The notes beneath the pieces are model-generated. The model did no database searches. It had not been told where the DNA came from and saw nothing but the letters and a program-made list of their open reading frames with translations. Both the position numbers and the translations under genes were made by a program. Of a DNA stretch of 64,000 bases, positions 30,496-41,730 are shown in pieces (position 1 is the first letter of the stretch; each line of letters begins with the position of its first letter). The stretch is from Prorocentrum cordatum. Taxonomy: Eukaryota; Sar; Dinophyceae; Prorocentrales; Prorocentraceae. The DNA is taken from the NCBI GenBank assembly GCA_963575745.1, contig CAUYUJ010017985.1, positions 142,112 to 206,111 of the forward strand, written 5' to 3'.

Positions 30496-31319
30496 GCGCT
30501 CCTCCCACGGGGGCAGACGGCAAAACATAGAGAGCAGCGGGAAACGGACATTTCGTAGAGTCCCCTTCCCCCTCTCGTATTGTAGAAACCCTTGTGCTCA
30601 GTTGCCATTCGTGTGGTTCTGTGTCCTCTCTCCGTCCGGAGTCGGCGCGTCGGCCTCGTTCCCTCTCTCCGTCCTGGTGCCATCGTGTTCCCCTTCTGCT
30701 ATCATGCTGTCGTCCTCGCGCACCATCTGGCTGCCGTTCCCCTGGCTCACGTGTCTCCCCCTCCTGCGGCCACCGTCTTCGCACCTTCCGACGGGAGGGG
30801 CCGGCATGTGTGACAGTAACTAGTTATTTGGTAGAAAGGCCGTGCAAGGCAGGGGGCGCAATGTCAAAGTGACATATGGATCAGGAGGAGGGGGAGGAGG
30901 AGGAGGAGGAGCAGGAGGAGGAGGAGGAGGAGGAGGAGGAGGCGGAAGAGGTGGAGCAGACTAAGGATAGCGAGATCCGAGGCGATGAGGACGAGTGAGG
31001 CAGCGAGGATGGTGAGAGCGGCGGCGAATGAGCGTGAGGAGACGTCGCCACGCACGCGGCTGGCACTCTGCATCGGAGGCGGAGGAGGAGGAGGAGGAGG
31101 AGGAGGAGGAGGAGGAGGAGGAGGAGGCGGCGCAGGACAAGCTGGGATGACAGCGGGATGCGGGCAAGGATTAATGTCATTAATATGTACACGCTACGTG
31201 TATGTATGTATATGTATATGTACAGGTACATGTACATGTATATATATATATGTATGTGTATACACATATACAATGGCCTTTGGCCTATCCCGCCATCGCG
31301 CCTAAGTTGCGGGCCAGAG

Positions 31320-31880
31320 CGCTCAGGGATGCTTCTTGGGGTCTCTTGGGAGCGCTGTTGGGGGCCTCTTAGAGGCAGTTGTGGGGGTTTCTTGGGAGCC
31401 TCTGGGGGGCCTCTTGGATGTCTTTTGGGTGCCTCTTGGGGCTTCCTGGGTGCCTCTTGGGGGGCCTTTTGGGGAACTCGTGGCGGCCTCTTGAGGGCCT
31501 CCTGGGGGCCTCCCGGGGGCCTCCCTGGGCCGAGAGCTCGAACTGTGTGTTTGGGTCCCTCGTCGGGCCCCCCTCTTGGAGCCGCCTTGGGGGCCCCTGG
31601 GGCCGCCTTGGGCGCCTCTTTGGGCCGTTTCTGGGCCATGCTGGGGGCCGCTTTGGGGCCCTCTTGGAGACCTCTTGACCTCGTGGACCGTCTTGGGGCG
31701 ATCTCGGGGGCCTCCTGGGCCGTCCTGAGCATCGGCAAGCCGAAGGGGCGAGAGCGCCCAAATCGTTCATCAATCTCATTACTGCTACTTCCTGTTGCCT
31801 CTAGGGAGGCCTCGTAGAGGCCTCTTAGGGCGTCTTGGGGGCATCTTCGGCCGTCTGGCGGCCATCTTGGGCGTCTTGGA
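31320..31880 (+). repeat. Degenerate CTTGGGGCC array (R4)
   Basis: Same short-unit material as 26,790-27,330. It is preceded by GGCCTTTGGCCTATCCCGCC and followed by ACTCCATTGCGTGCCGAAGG plus CACGGTGGCG; the latter module recurs at about 55,938-55,975. Confidence 0.75.
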
Positions 31881-32749
31881 CCGATCGCTCGACGACTCGG
31901 CATGAGCCTTATGGCACTCCATTGCGTGCCGAAGGCACGGTGGCGACAGCTGTCGTACGAGGAGGAGGAGGAGGTGGAGGAGGTGGAAGAGGAGGAGGAG
32001 GAGGAGGAGGAGGAGGAGGAGGAGGAGGAGGAGGAGGAGGAGTCAACAACGTAGGTACAATCCGTGCTTTGGGGCTCGTCAGGGCTTCCAGGAGGAACCC
32101 TTGCAGGCCTCTAGGGCCGCCTTGGAGGCCTCGTGGGCCGCCTTGCGCCATCTTGGGCCATCTTGGGGACATCTCGGCCCGTCTTGGAGACATCTTGGAG
32201 CCATCTTGGGCCTTCTTGGGGCCATGGTAGCCGTCTTGGAGGCTTTCTTAGCCATCTTGGAGGCCATCTTGGAGGCCATCTTGGAGTCAATTGAGAACGA
32301 ACTTGGCAGGGCTTTCCGCGCGGCCGGCGGGATTGGCCAAAGGCCCACTGGGCGTTCTTCAGGAAAAGAAGCAAAACACCCACACAACCAGCACGACGTG
32401 CACACCTCTGGCAAGCCAAGTGATGGCGGCGGATTGAAGGCGCCTGCGGCGAATCACCGCCGCTCCCTGCCTTATGGAAACGCCCACGCGGCCAAACGTT
32501 GGGCCGACATTTGGCAAATCTATTGGATTATGCGTCCCCCCAGCCGTTTTGGAGCCCCTTGGGGGGAGATGACGAGGAATGATGAGAAGAGGGAGGAGGA
32601 GGAGGAGGAGGAGGAGGTGCAGGATGAGAAGGACGAGAATAAGGAGGATGATGATGAGGAGGAGGACGAGGAGGAGGAGGCGGAGGAGGAGGAGGAGGAG
32701 GAGGAGGAGCGGGAGGAGGAGGAGAGGAGGAAATAACCACGATCCTCGT

Positions 32750-32985
32750 GATGGGGCGTGCCGAACTGACCTGAGTCCGCCCGCCATGCGGACCCTGCCA
32801 CTGGGGCCTTCTGTCGAGCCCCCTATGGGTCCACGATCCTCGTGAGGGGCGTGCCGAAGTGGAAATGCGGAGGGCAAAGGCAAGGATCGGAGGAGGAAGG
32901 AGGGGTAGGAGGAGAGGAGAGGAGTGTAGGAACGCCGGGCGACGTCTCTTCAAAACGAGAACGCAGCACAGCAGGATAGTTGGGA
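32750..32985 (-). repeat. Composite dispersed repeat R2, short reverse copy
   Basis: One unit with CTGCCACTGGGGCCTTCTGT and TCCACGATCCTCGTGAGGGG, a purine block, then the module CGACGTCTCTTCAAAACGAG. Confidence 0.65.
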
Positions 32986-33191
32986 AAACAGACAGCGTAA
33001 CTAACCAGTCCTGGTCGAGACTTCCTGGGTCTACGTGGTGAACAACCACAACGTCGGGTGTCTCGGAAAGCAGGGGAGGCCGTGGGATGTAACATGATGT
33101 AGGGGGTGGATGAGAGGAGGAAAGAGCAATGATATGATCACGGGGGATGAGGAGGAGGATCAGGACGATGACGTATATGGGGAGAAGGAGG

Positions 33192-33720
33192 AGGATCAGT
33201 GAAACCTAACGCTCATCAACGATGTCAGAACCCATTCTCGTCCGCCCTTACAGGGGTTCATTTCCCCTGAGGGGAGTGCTCGTTGGGAGACAACCGTGTA
33301 AAACTATTGACGCGTGCCAGAAATCCGTTCTCAGGACTTCACCGCCACGAGTCAACCTGACTGTGGCGTCTTGACGATCATGAATCGTGCCAGAACGCAG
33401 TTCCTGGGGCTTTACACCGCAAACCGATGTACGCTAACCATGAGAATCGGTGAGACTCTGGCAAATGTTTGAGAAGAATGTGCACGGCGCTGAGGCGAGG
33501 GCCACATTTCGAAAGGAACCGCCCTCGTTTGGTGAATGCTTTGTTGCACATAAAAAATCATGTCCGCGGCGTCAAGGCGAGACAGCCACATTTTGAAAAC
33601 GACCCGCCCTCAATCCGCGAATCCCCCGCGAATTCCATCGACGAAGGTGCGTGGCGCTAAGGCGAAAGCCACAGTTCGAAAACCACCTGTCTTCAATCCG
33701 TGAATTCTAGCCGCTTCGCG
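33192..33720 (+). repeat. Composite dispersed repeat R1, copy 1 (left part)
   Basis: Begins right after a GGA tract with GGATCAGTGAAACC and CATCAACGATG, has a middle with CAACCTGACTGTGGCGT and GATCGTGCCAGAACG-like motifs, then three tandem units of about 82 bp containing GGCGCTAAGGCGA, GCCACAGTT and CGCCCTCAATCCGCGAA. Confidence 0.8.
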
Positions 33721-33809
33721 TAACCCCACCAGCCCATCCAGAAACGATGCCCAGAGGAATTGCCTCGTTCAGGGAAATGGGCAGCGCACAGAGGAAGGGT
33801 CCCCCAGTG

Positions 33810-34430
33810 GAGGCTCCTTGGAGCGTCTTGGGGTCCTCTTGGCGGTCCTGGACGCCTCTTAGAGCGTCTTGGGTGCCTCGATTCCTTCTTGAGGCCTCTC
33901 GGGGTTCTGTTGGGAGCCTCTTGGATGCCTCTTCGGCGCCAGTTGGGGCCTCCTGGGGCCTCCTGGGCGCTCTTGGATTGATGTTCCCAAGGTTTTGGAA
34001 TGATTTTGGCCTCTTCGGGGCCTCCTGGGGGAGCTCTTTGGCCACTTGGAGCCGTTTTGGAGCGGTCTTGGGGCCTCTTGGAGCATCGTGAGAGCCATCT
34101 TGAGGCATCTTGGGATATCTTGAGCCATCCTGGAGGTCATCTTGGGCTCTCCCAGGCGCTCTTGGAGTCATCTTAATCAGTGCCCCCCCCCGCCCAGGAG
34201 ACCAACATGTTGCCAAAACCAATGTAAACCCAATGGTTTTAGCATTCTCGCCGAGGCCTCTTGGAGCGTCTTGGGGGCCTCTTGGGGCCTCTTTGGGGTC
34301 TCTTGGGAGCTTCTTGGGGGCATCATGGGGGCCTCTTGGGGGCCTCTTGGGGCCTCCTGGCCACCTCTTGGGGCCCTCTTGGGGCACCCTTGGGAGCCTT
34401 GGAAGCGCTCTTGGGGCCATCTCGGAGGAG
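33810..34430 (+). repeat. Degenerate CTTGGGGCC array (R4)
   Basis: Imperfect short units; appears inserted between the tandem units of an R1 copy and a second R1 end segment at 34,650-34,880. A non-repetitive interruption with CAACATGTTGCCAAAACC lies at 34,205. Confidence 0.75.
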
Positions 34431-34649
34431 ATCGATCAAAGAAGGGGGGAATTAGCCTCGCCCTTCCAGAAGGCCAAATGTTGCCAAAACCTTAGTACAT
34501 CAATTATTTTGGCTTCCTCGCCGAGGCCGTTTCGGACGCTCCGACGACTCGCGGAACCCCCTGTCCAGGTCCAGGGGGAGGGGGTAGAGGGAGGGGTAAA
34601 CCCCTCCCCGAAGGGGAAGAAGGAGGGGTGGAAGAGGAAACTCCCTAAA

Positions 34650-34880
34650 TCACCTACGCCCAGAGGGCTGGTGGGATTTCGCGCAACATTTAAGAACGAA
34701 TGTGCGCGGAGCTAAGGTGAGCGCTGCCGGCCCACCCTCCATGGGTGAAACGGTTGCCAGTTTTTAGTCTTCAGTCTCACAACTGGTAGGACAGTCTCGG
34801 GCGACATTCCCGGCTCGCCCTTTCAACTGGCCTCGGGGTGCGACAGGGAAGAATTCCCCAGAAGGAAAAGGAAACCAGGA
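34650..34880 (+). repeat. R1 end segment
   Basis: One tandem unit (GTGCGCGGAGCTAAGGTGAG) and the terminal module of R1 (CAGTCTCGGGCGACATTCCC, GGCCTCGGGGTGCGACAGGG). Preceded by CCTACGCCCAGAGGGCTGG, a short motif also at about 30,325 and 63,865. Confidence 0.7.
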
Positions 34881-35216
34881 TGAGGGTTCGGGAAGAAATT
34901 GACGCGTTGCACGCTCTAGACTGTCGAGAGCGGCGGTTCGCGCAGAAATCTTGGTTGCAATACCTAAGGAGCATCGGTCCAACTGCCAGATATTGGGACA
35001 GGCTTTTTGTTGTTAACCTCGCTGCTTTCGCTGGATTTCTTGTGCGTCGCTTTTCGGCATAGCACCAGCTAGAAGACGGGGATGGGAATGGAGAGAGGGA
35101 TGGAGATGGGGGAGAAGGCAGGCTGGGAGCCATGAGGGAAGGAGAGGGGGAGGCGCCTGGAGGGAGGCGGAACGAGTGCAGGGGGGATGGGGGGGATTGC
35201 TGCAGGAGCGGGAGGC

Positions 35217-35985
35217 GGAGGACCAGAGTGAACCCAAAGTATTAGCGGTGCTGTAATATATACACTCTTCCGCCCGCAGCCCATCCCCACGGCTCCCTAT
35301 ACAACCATTTCTTTTTGTCCCTGCGCGAGGCGCCCTCCTTGAGTAAGACGAGCGCACCAGGTCCATCTGTTTGGGCGGGAGCTCCATCTTAGAAGAAACC
35401 GCCTTACTTCTTTTGATATTTAAAGAACTTGGCAAGGCGTGGTCTCAAAAGTAGATGAACAGCTATTTTTGAGACTAAGCAAGTATTATACTTTTCGAGA
35501 CTAGTACTAGATGAGCATATTGGTCCCAACATTGAGCAGTAGCATAATCAAACTTCATCGGTGAAGTGCCCAGCGGCAGCCCCGCCTTGAAAGTAGCCGC
35601 CCTCCATCGGTGTAGCTCTTGCTGTTTGTTTGACTCACGGCTGTGGTATGGGGCGATCTCTCGGCGAGAGCCTCGCTCTGAACAGAAACGGTCTTCATCT
35701 GTGAAGCTGACGGATTTTTGTTAGACGCGTGTGGGCGGCGCCGAGGCGACAGCCCCACTCTTACAACGATTCGCGCTCCATCCGCGTCGGCGCCAGACAT
35801 CTCTCAAGACGAGTGTGCGCGGCGCCCATGCGGTCGCCCCGTTACGAAATCGATTCGCCCTCCATCCGTGCTGCTGGTGGAGCTGCCAGGCTTCACTGCC
35901 GAGTATGCGGCGACGAAGTCGCAGGCGAAACGCCCAGCCAGCCCCAACAACACGTACGGTGATGCGGAAGGGGGAGTTATCTACG
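35217..35985 (+). repeat. Composite dispersed repeat R1, diverged copy
   Basis: Starts GGACCAGAGTGAACCCAAAG after a GGA-rich stretch and ends with the R1 terminal module (GTCGCAGGCGAAACGCCCAG). Tandem units with GGCGCCGAGGCGACAG and CGCGCTCCATCCG lie at about 35,740-35,880. The region 35,240-35,540 is AT-richer and has no recognised content. Confidence 0.6.
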
Positions 35986-36085
35986 TGGAGGAGCGATGGA
36001 GGAGCGATGGAGGAGCGATGGAGGAGGAGGAGGAGGAGGAGGAGGAGGTGGAGGAGGAGGAGGTGGAGGAGGAGGACGACCAGAG

Positions 36086-36162
36086 GTTATCCTCCCGACG
36101 GCGCCCGACGGCTCCCTGCGCGGCATCGGGTTCGTCTCGTTCACGTCCAAAGAGTCCGCCAA
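36086..36162 (+). CDS. Multi-RRM protein, exon f (RRM2 strand 2-3, RNP1)
   Basis: About 77 nt. It encodes VILPTAPDGSLRGIGFVSF then TSKESA. RGIGFVSF is the RNP1 octamer of the second RRM. The acceptor is CGACCAGAG right after a GGA tract. The end is TCCGCCAA before GACCCG (GA donor) or one base later; either joins to exon g to give SAK-KVLDNYY in frame. The order helix 1, strand 2, RNP1 matches the RRM fold exactly. Confidence 0.87.
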
Positions 36163-36775
36163 GACCCGACGGGCTGCCCGCTTTCCTCACCCCCGCCCTC
36201 CCGCCTCCCTCCTCTCATCCCCCCCCCCTCCCTCGATGTTTGACGATCGAGTTTCTGTTTGATGTTGTTGGCCCTTTCTGGACCCCCAGGCGCCTCTGGA
36301 GGTCGCCAGGGACCTCCGGAGAGCCCCAGAGCCCTGCCTCTCTGGTTATTTCCCAGCTCTTGCCCCTCCTTGAGCCCTGCCTTCGATCCTTCTCCCTCCC
36401 TCCCTCACTCCCTCCCCCCCTTTTATCCCTTGAATTTCTATTCTCCCTCCCTCCCTCCCTCCCTGATCTCCACCTCTCGCTCCCCTCCTTCCCGTCCCTC
36501 CATATGCAGTGCACCTCGGGTTTCTAGTGAAGGGAGCCCGAAGCTCCGAACTGCAGAAGAAATGGACCAACGCATCCCCTGCACGCGCAGGGGCAAACAC
36601 CGCACCGTCTGGTGGTGAAAGGTCGGGAGTGCTTGCTCAGCGCGTCGCGGCGGCGGCCCGGGCGACGCGCTAGGCCCTGCGAGCGGCCAGCGCGTCGCTC
36701 CGCTCCACGAGATCGGGATGTTGACGATCGGTGGCGCGACTGTGGCGTAATTTACGGGGGGCCGTGGCCGAAGAG

Positions 36776-36970
36776 TCGGCTACACGTAAGAGTGACCCTT
36801 GGCCGGAGTGAGCTTGCGTGCGAGCCCAATGCGGCCCCCCAGTCGCCGAAATTCGCCGAGCGCGAGACGTTGGCGGCGGCTTGCGCGCCTGTGTTTGGCC
36901 CCGCGGCGGCCCCCGCTCAGCCGCGCACCAAAGGTCACTCTTGCCCAGGGTCACTCTTGCGTGTAGCCGG
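36776..36970. mobile_element. MITE, family F5, copy 3
   Basis: A 195 bp element with ends TCGGCTACACGTAAGAGTGA and GTCACTCTTGCGTGTAGCCG. The right end carries a direct duplication of GGTCACTCTTG. Flanks are AAGAG (36,771-36,775) and CAGAG (36,971-36,975), a 5 bp target duplication with one mismatch. Confidence 0.75.
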
Positions 36971-37488
36971 CAGAGGCGCGGGATCCTGGCCTCAGGAGCG
37001 CGAATCTGGTGTCTTCTGCCAGGGATTTGTGGCTTCGGGGGCGCGCGTACGCTGCAGAATGCAAGGGGATCTTGGCCTCGTGGGCGCGAGCACCGCGTCA
37101 TTTGCGTGGGGGCTACTGCGGCGGGAGCGCGAGGTCGGAGGCGAAGCACAGCTCGGGAGGTGGACGATCGGGAACAAGAGGCCGTGGACTGCGCGTCGCG
37201 GCGAGGCGTGGCGGGCCAGAGCACGCGGCGCGACACGCTGTGCCAAAGTCCCTGCCCGCAGAGCATCGTGCTGTGGCCACGGCAGCCCTCGGGGAGCAGC
37301 AGCAACACACAGTCGGGGCCCTGAAGAAGGAACCCTTTTGGTTGGGGAGGGGCTCCGCGTTCCTTAAGTGTTTCACAGCTTGCCTCAGGTTTCCCTTATG
37401 TTTTCGATCGGAAGTCGAAGCTTACCTTATGGAAAAAAGGGGCCTCGTTCCTTATTTAGGGTTCCTTAGGTCAACGCCCCGACTGTAA

Positions 37489-37641
37489 ACATGCACTTTG
37501 GGAGGTCCGCGCGAATTTTTTGGATCGGCGATGGAGCCCCCTCCCTGGCGCGCGGAGAGCGCCAGGGGCGGCGCCTCCGGCGCCGCTGGGGGGCTCCAGC
37601 GCCGATCCGAGATATCCGGGCGGGCCTTCGAAAGTGCATGT
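37489..37641. mobile_element. Palindromic MITE, family F2, copy 2
   Basis: The ends are ACATGCACTTTGGGAGG and the complement of ACATGCACTTTCGAAGG; GGATCGGCG(A/C)TGGAGCCCCC lies inside both arms. The arms are about 55 bp. The centre is GGCGGCGCCTCCGGCGCC. Confidence 0.7.
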
Positions 37642-37759
37642 TCATGCAATGATTGTTGTTGGCATCCTGGCGAGAAGCGTTACGACGAATGTAATGGTTT
37701 TCCCGTCTGACGACCCGGCTCGGCTTTGGTCCCGAGTGTCCAAATCAGCCGCCGCCGAG

Positions 37760-37801
37760 GAAAGTGCTGGACAACTATTACAACAACTACATGGACGGCA
37801 G
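37760..37801 (+). CDS. Multi-RRM protein, exon g (42 nt microexon, RRM2 helix 2)
   Basis: It encodes KVLDNYYNNYMDGR with split codons at both ends. It is the counterpart of SVLDSYDFNYYEGQ in exon c, i.e. the end of RRM helix 2 and the loop before strand 4. The acceptor is GCCGCCGAG. The end is GACGGCAG before GCTGTC, a GC donor. CAGG recurs at the acceptor of exon h, and joining gives DGR-IDVSD. Confidence 0.75.
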
Positions 37802-37952
37802 GCTGTCACGCCCGCGCTTCCTTCGCCCCGCCCCCCCCTCTTCCAGCAGCAGCAGGAGGAGGTGAAGGAGCAGGATGAGGAGGACAATGAGGATGGAGGT
37901 AGCGAGGAAGGGAGGGAGGGAGGGAGGAGGAGGAGGAGGCGGAGGAGGAGGA

Positions 37953-38705
37953 CCAGTGTAAACCCAAGAGCCATCAACGATGTTGGAGTACACCCTCCCT
38001 CCAAGCTCCCTCTTCAAAGGCCCCCACAACGGTCTATTTCTATTGAGGGAACTGCGTCGTTGGAAGACAACCGTTCGAAGAACCTGAAGCATACTCACAT
38101 GTTCTCGGGATTCCAACGCCACGGATCAACGTGACTGTGGCGTGTTGACGATCCTGGATCGTGCCAGAACGCCGTTCTTGAGATTTTAACACTGCGGAAT
38201 CAACGCAACTGCTGCGCCCTCAGAATCCCGAATCCTTCCAAAACACCGTTTCTGGTACGCTGACCATGGGAGTCCGTGAATCTCTTGCACGGCGCGGCGC
38301 TAAGGCGAGAGCCACATTTCGAAAAGGAGCCGCCCTCAATCCTTTAAGCTCTTGCAGTTTGTTTTGGCGAATGTGCGCGACGCTAAAGTGAGAGCCACAG
38401 TTTGAAAACGTGTTGTCCTCAATCCGTGAAACCCATGCTAACTTTACAAAAACGTGCGTGGCGCTTATGCGAGAGCCACAGTTTGGAAGCATGTCGCCCA
38501 CATCCATGGAGCTTTTGCAATTTTGTAGAACGGATGCGCGCGGCGCTAAGGCAAGAACCACGGTTTGATAACCACCCGCACTCCATCTGTGAAGCCGTTG
38601 CCCTTTATTAAGTTTCAGAGTCATGAGTGGTGAGGGAGTCTCAAGCGAAACGCCCAGCCCGCCCTAAAAACTGGCCTCGGGGTGCGGCAGGGAGAAGTTA
38701 TTTAA
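37953..38705 (+). repeat. Composite dispersed repeat R1, full copy
   Basis: About 750 bp. It starts GGACCAGTGTAAACCCAAGA directly after a GGA tract, has CGTTGGAAGACAACCGTTCG and TCAACGTGACTGTGGCGTG, then four tandem units of about 82 bp (GGCGCTAAGGCGAGAGCCAC, TTTGAAAACG, CCCTCAATCC), and ends CTCAAGCGAAACGCCCAGCC with GGTGCGGCAGGGAGAAGTT. The reverse copy at 47,020-47,905 has the same order. Confidence 0.85.
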
Positions 38706-38774
38706 TCGCTTCGCTCATTCCGCCGGCCCATACAGTCTCATGTCTGCCGTTTGCCCGAGGGCCTGGTGTCAATG

Positions 38775-39400
38775 CGGCGCTTTGGGGGTTCCTGGGGCCG
38801 CTTGGGGGACTCCTGGGGCGCTCGGGGGGGCATTTGGGGGGCCTCCTGGGGCCGCTTGGGGGACTCTTGGGGGCCTCCTGAGGGCCCCGTGGGGGCCTCT
38901 TGGGGCCTCTTAGGGGCCTCGTAGGGGCTTCTTAGGGCCGAGGGCTCGAAATGTTGTTTCGTGTTCCCTCTCTGGGGCCCCTTTGGGGGCGTTCTTGGGG
39001 CCCTCTTGGACCGTTTTGGAGGCTTCTTGGGCCGTCTTCGAGCCCTCTTGGGCCATCTTGGGGCCCTCTTGGGTGCCTCTTGGGCCCTCTTGGGGCGATC
39101 TTGGGGGCCTCTTGGGCCGTCTTGGGGCGTCGGGAAGCCGAAAAGGTGGAAGCTCCAAAATCTCTCAAAAACCTATGGAAAAACAATGATTTTTGCCTCC
39201 GGGGGCCCTATTGGGAGTGCTCTTGGAGGCCTCTTGGGGCGTCTGGGGGCTATCTTGGGCGTCTTGGAGCGATCTTGTGGCATGTCGGACCCCTCGTGTA
39301 CCATCTTGGGGGCCTCTTGGGGGCCTCTTGGCCTTTCTTGGGGCTCTCGGGGACGTCTCGGAGCCCTGTTGGTGCGCTCATGGAGCGCTCGGGGGGACCC
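38775..39400 (+). repeat. Degenerate CTTGGGGCC array (R4)
   Basis: Short imperfect units. A non-repetitive insert with AAAAACCTATGGAAAAACAA lies near 39,165. Open frames are artefacts. Confidence 0.8.
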
Positions 39401-39544
39401 GGCCGGGACCTGGTCGGGGTACTTTTCGTCCGGGGACCCCCAGGGGCCGCCCCGCGCGCGCGAACTAGAAAATTGTTAACCAGTTACCGGAGATCTTAGC
39501 ACGCCTCTGGCCCGTTGGGCCGGCGAATTTAGAAGGACAAAGAA

Positions 39545-39870
39545 TGGTTGAGGTAGAGGAGGACGAGGAGGAGGAGGAGGAGAAGGAGGAGGAAGAGGAA
39601 GAGGAGGAGGACGAGGACGAGGACGAGGAGGAGGAGGAGAACGAGGCGGAAAACTAATACTATGAAGAGGAGGAGAAGGAGGAGGAGGAGGAGGACGTGG
39701 ACGTGGAGGAGGAGGACGAGGGGGGAAGAGGAGGAGGAAAAGGAGGGGAGGAGGGAAGAGGAGGAGGAGGATGAGGAGAAGGAAGAGGAGGACACGGAGG
39801 AAGAGGAGGAGGAGGAGGAGGAGGAGGGAGGAGGAGGAGGAGGAGGAGAAGTAGGGGGAGGGGGAAGGAT
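39545..39870 (+). repeat. GGA purine tract
   Basis: (GGA)n with GAAGAG and GACGAG variants, passing directly into a GAT array. Confidence 0.95.
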
Positions 39871-39874
39871 GAGG

Positions 39875-39919
39875 AGATGATGCTGATGATGATAACGATA
39901 AGGATGATGATGCTCATGC

Positions 39920-39963
<44 letters not shown>

Positions 39964-40144
39964 CTGATGCTGATGGTGCTGATGCCGATGACGATGTTGG
40001 CGATGATGCTGCTGCTGCTGCTTATGATGATGCTGCCGCTGCTGCTTATGATGATGCTGATGTTGATGATGCTATTGATGATGATGCTGATGCTGCTGAT
40101 GATGATGCTGCTGCTGATGATGATGCTGTTGCTGATGACCATGC

Positions 40145-40207
<63 letters not shown>

Positions 40208-40306
40208 GGATGAGGATGAGGATGAGGATGAGGATGAGGATGAGGGTGAGGATGAGGATGAGGATGAGGATGATGATGATGATGATGCTGATGCTGCTGA
40301 TGATGA

Positions 40307-40360
<54 letters not shown>
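39875..40360 (+). repeat. GAT trinucleotide array 4
   Basis: (GAT)n/(GCT)n with an internal (GAGGAT)n block at 40,205-40,275, which then passes into GGA repeats. This shows GAT and GGA arrays grading into one another. Confidence 0.95.
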
Positions 40361-40364
<4 letters not shown>

Positions 40365-40800
40365 GAGGGAGGGAGGAGGAGGAGAGGAGGAGGAGGAGGA
40401 GGAGGGTGGGTAGGAGGAGGAGGAGGAGGAGGAGGAGGAATGAGGAGGAGGAGGAGGATGAGGAGGAGGAGGAGGAGGAGGAAGGAGGAGGAGGAGGAGG
40501 AGGAGGAGGGAGGAGGAGGAGGAGGAGGGATGAGAAGAGAGAGGAGGAGGGAGGAGCAGCAGGAGGGGAGGAGGAGAGGGAGGAGGAGGAGGAGGGCGCG
40601 AGGAGGGAGGGAGGAGGAGGAGGAGGAGTGAGGAGGAGGAGGAGGAGGAGGAGGAGAGGAGGAGGAGGAGGAGGAGGAGGAGGAGGAGGAGGAGGAGGAG
40701 GAGGAGGAGGAGGAGGAGGAGGAGGAGGAGGAGGAGGAGGAGGACGAGGGAGGAGGAGGGAGGAGGATGAGGAGGAGGAGGAGGAGGAGGAGGAGGAGGA
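40360..40800 (+). repeat. GGA trinucleotide array
   Basis: About 440 bp, very pure in its right half (40,640-40,745). Artefactual Gly, Glu or Arg frames on + and Ser, Pro or Leu frames on -. Confidence 0.95.
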
Positions 40801-40809
40801 TTGGGATAG

Positions 40810-41720
40810 GATAGGACTCGGCCTTGCGCGGGTGCGGGGACGACGCAGTTATACACGTTGTGTGACACTCGTTCAAACTACAACCTCAAACACTCGCATA
40901 TCTACTATGCGAGGTTATGGGTTACGCGCGCCGTGCAGCACTCGACACTCGTGTATCGGGGCTGTACGCAATATACAGTGTCACTCGCGGGCTGGGGGGG
41001 ACACCCTTCTGGCCCCGTGGGGGCCGAAACCTCATGGCACTGTGTGTGTGCCAGGGAGGCTCCCGAGGCATCCGGCCAGCCCAGAAAACATACAAAAAAC
41101 AATTACAAGCAGGGTCGGGTCGGTGACATTCTCGAGGGGGCGACTCCATCACCAGACACTCGGGCCCCGCAGGCATCCGATTGGCTAGCGACAAAGCGGC
41201 CCCGTCGTGAGGCACGGAGCCGAGGAGGACGAGGAGACCAATCTATACTGACTGATAGCGGACGCTCCTGCCTTGGCGAACGCGTCGGGCATGGCCTCAT
41301 TCAGGGTGCGTCGAACGGCGGCAGCTGGATAGCGAACTCAACGCTGACCATTACCATGCCCAGCGAGATAAGGAGGGACCAGTTCAAGTGGTTACGATCT
41401 GGCATCCTGTCCTGCATCTCTGTGGCGGTCAGCTGAGCATCATCAGAGTCCGCAAGCTGCCAAGTTATGAAGTGCATGGATACAATCATTCCCAAGGGAT
41501 CACGTCTCAGTTTCTCCCACGGCCAGCGACTATGGCGACGGCTGAACCTAGGCGACCCTAGGATTTGGCGGCTCTCTGGTGGCGTCTCAGGCCGGCTGTC
41601 AAGGGGAGTTTCTCCCGCGTCCAGCGATTGTGGCGACGCTGAAACCTAGGCAGAGCCGAGGATTTGGCGGCACGCTCCCTCTCAGCAACACGAACCTTCA
41701 ATGCTGCAAGTCGAGTCTGC
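40810..41720. other. Unassigned sequence right of the GGA array
   Basis: Mixed composition. A direct duplication of about 70 bp is present: CAGTTTCTCCCACGGCCAGC (about 41,509) and GAGTTTCTCCCGCGTCCAGC (about 41,606), both followed by CCTAGG and GGATTTGGCGGC. A minus-strand frame at 41,301-41,495 contains SLLISLGMVMVSVEFAIQL, which could be a membrane segment, but there is no support for a gene. Confidence 0.35.
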
Positions 41721-41730
41721 CACGACTCCG

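Larger units (their letters stand above)
30496..36085 (+). other. Intron e-f of the RRM gene
   Basis: About 5.6 kb. It contains GGA tracts (30,885-30,960, 31,080-31,130, 31,960-32,045, 32,585-32,735), (TATG)n-like DNA at about 31,190-31,270, R4 arrays, and composite repeat R1 copies. It ends in a GGA tract immediately before the acceptor of exon f. The stretch 30,500-30,880 has mixed composition with no gene seen. Confidence 0.6.
36163..37759 (+). other. Intron f-g of the RRM gene
   Basis: About 1.6 kb, the shortest intron of this gene. It starts with a C/T-rich stretch (about 36,180-36,510) and contains one F5 element and one F2 element. The sequence at 36,540-37,480 has open frames on both strands but no recognisable domain. 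Confidence 0.6.

Noticed and set aside
31140-31275. TATA-rich stretch as a promoter
   Set aside because: It is a (TATG)n/(TA)n microsatellite inside an intron; dinoflagellate promoters rarely use TATA boxes and no start site is nearby.
39660-40868. 402-codon minus strand frame
   Set aside because: Poly-Ser/Pro/Ile/Leu from GGA and GAT arrays; looks like membrane segments only because of repeat composition.
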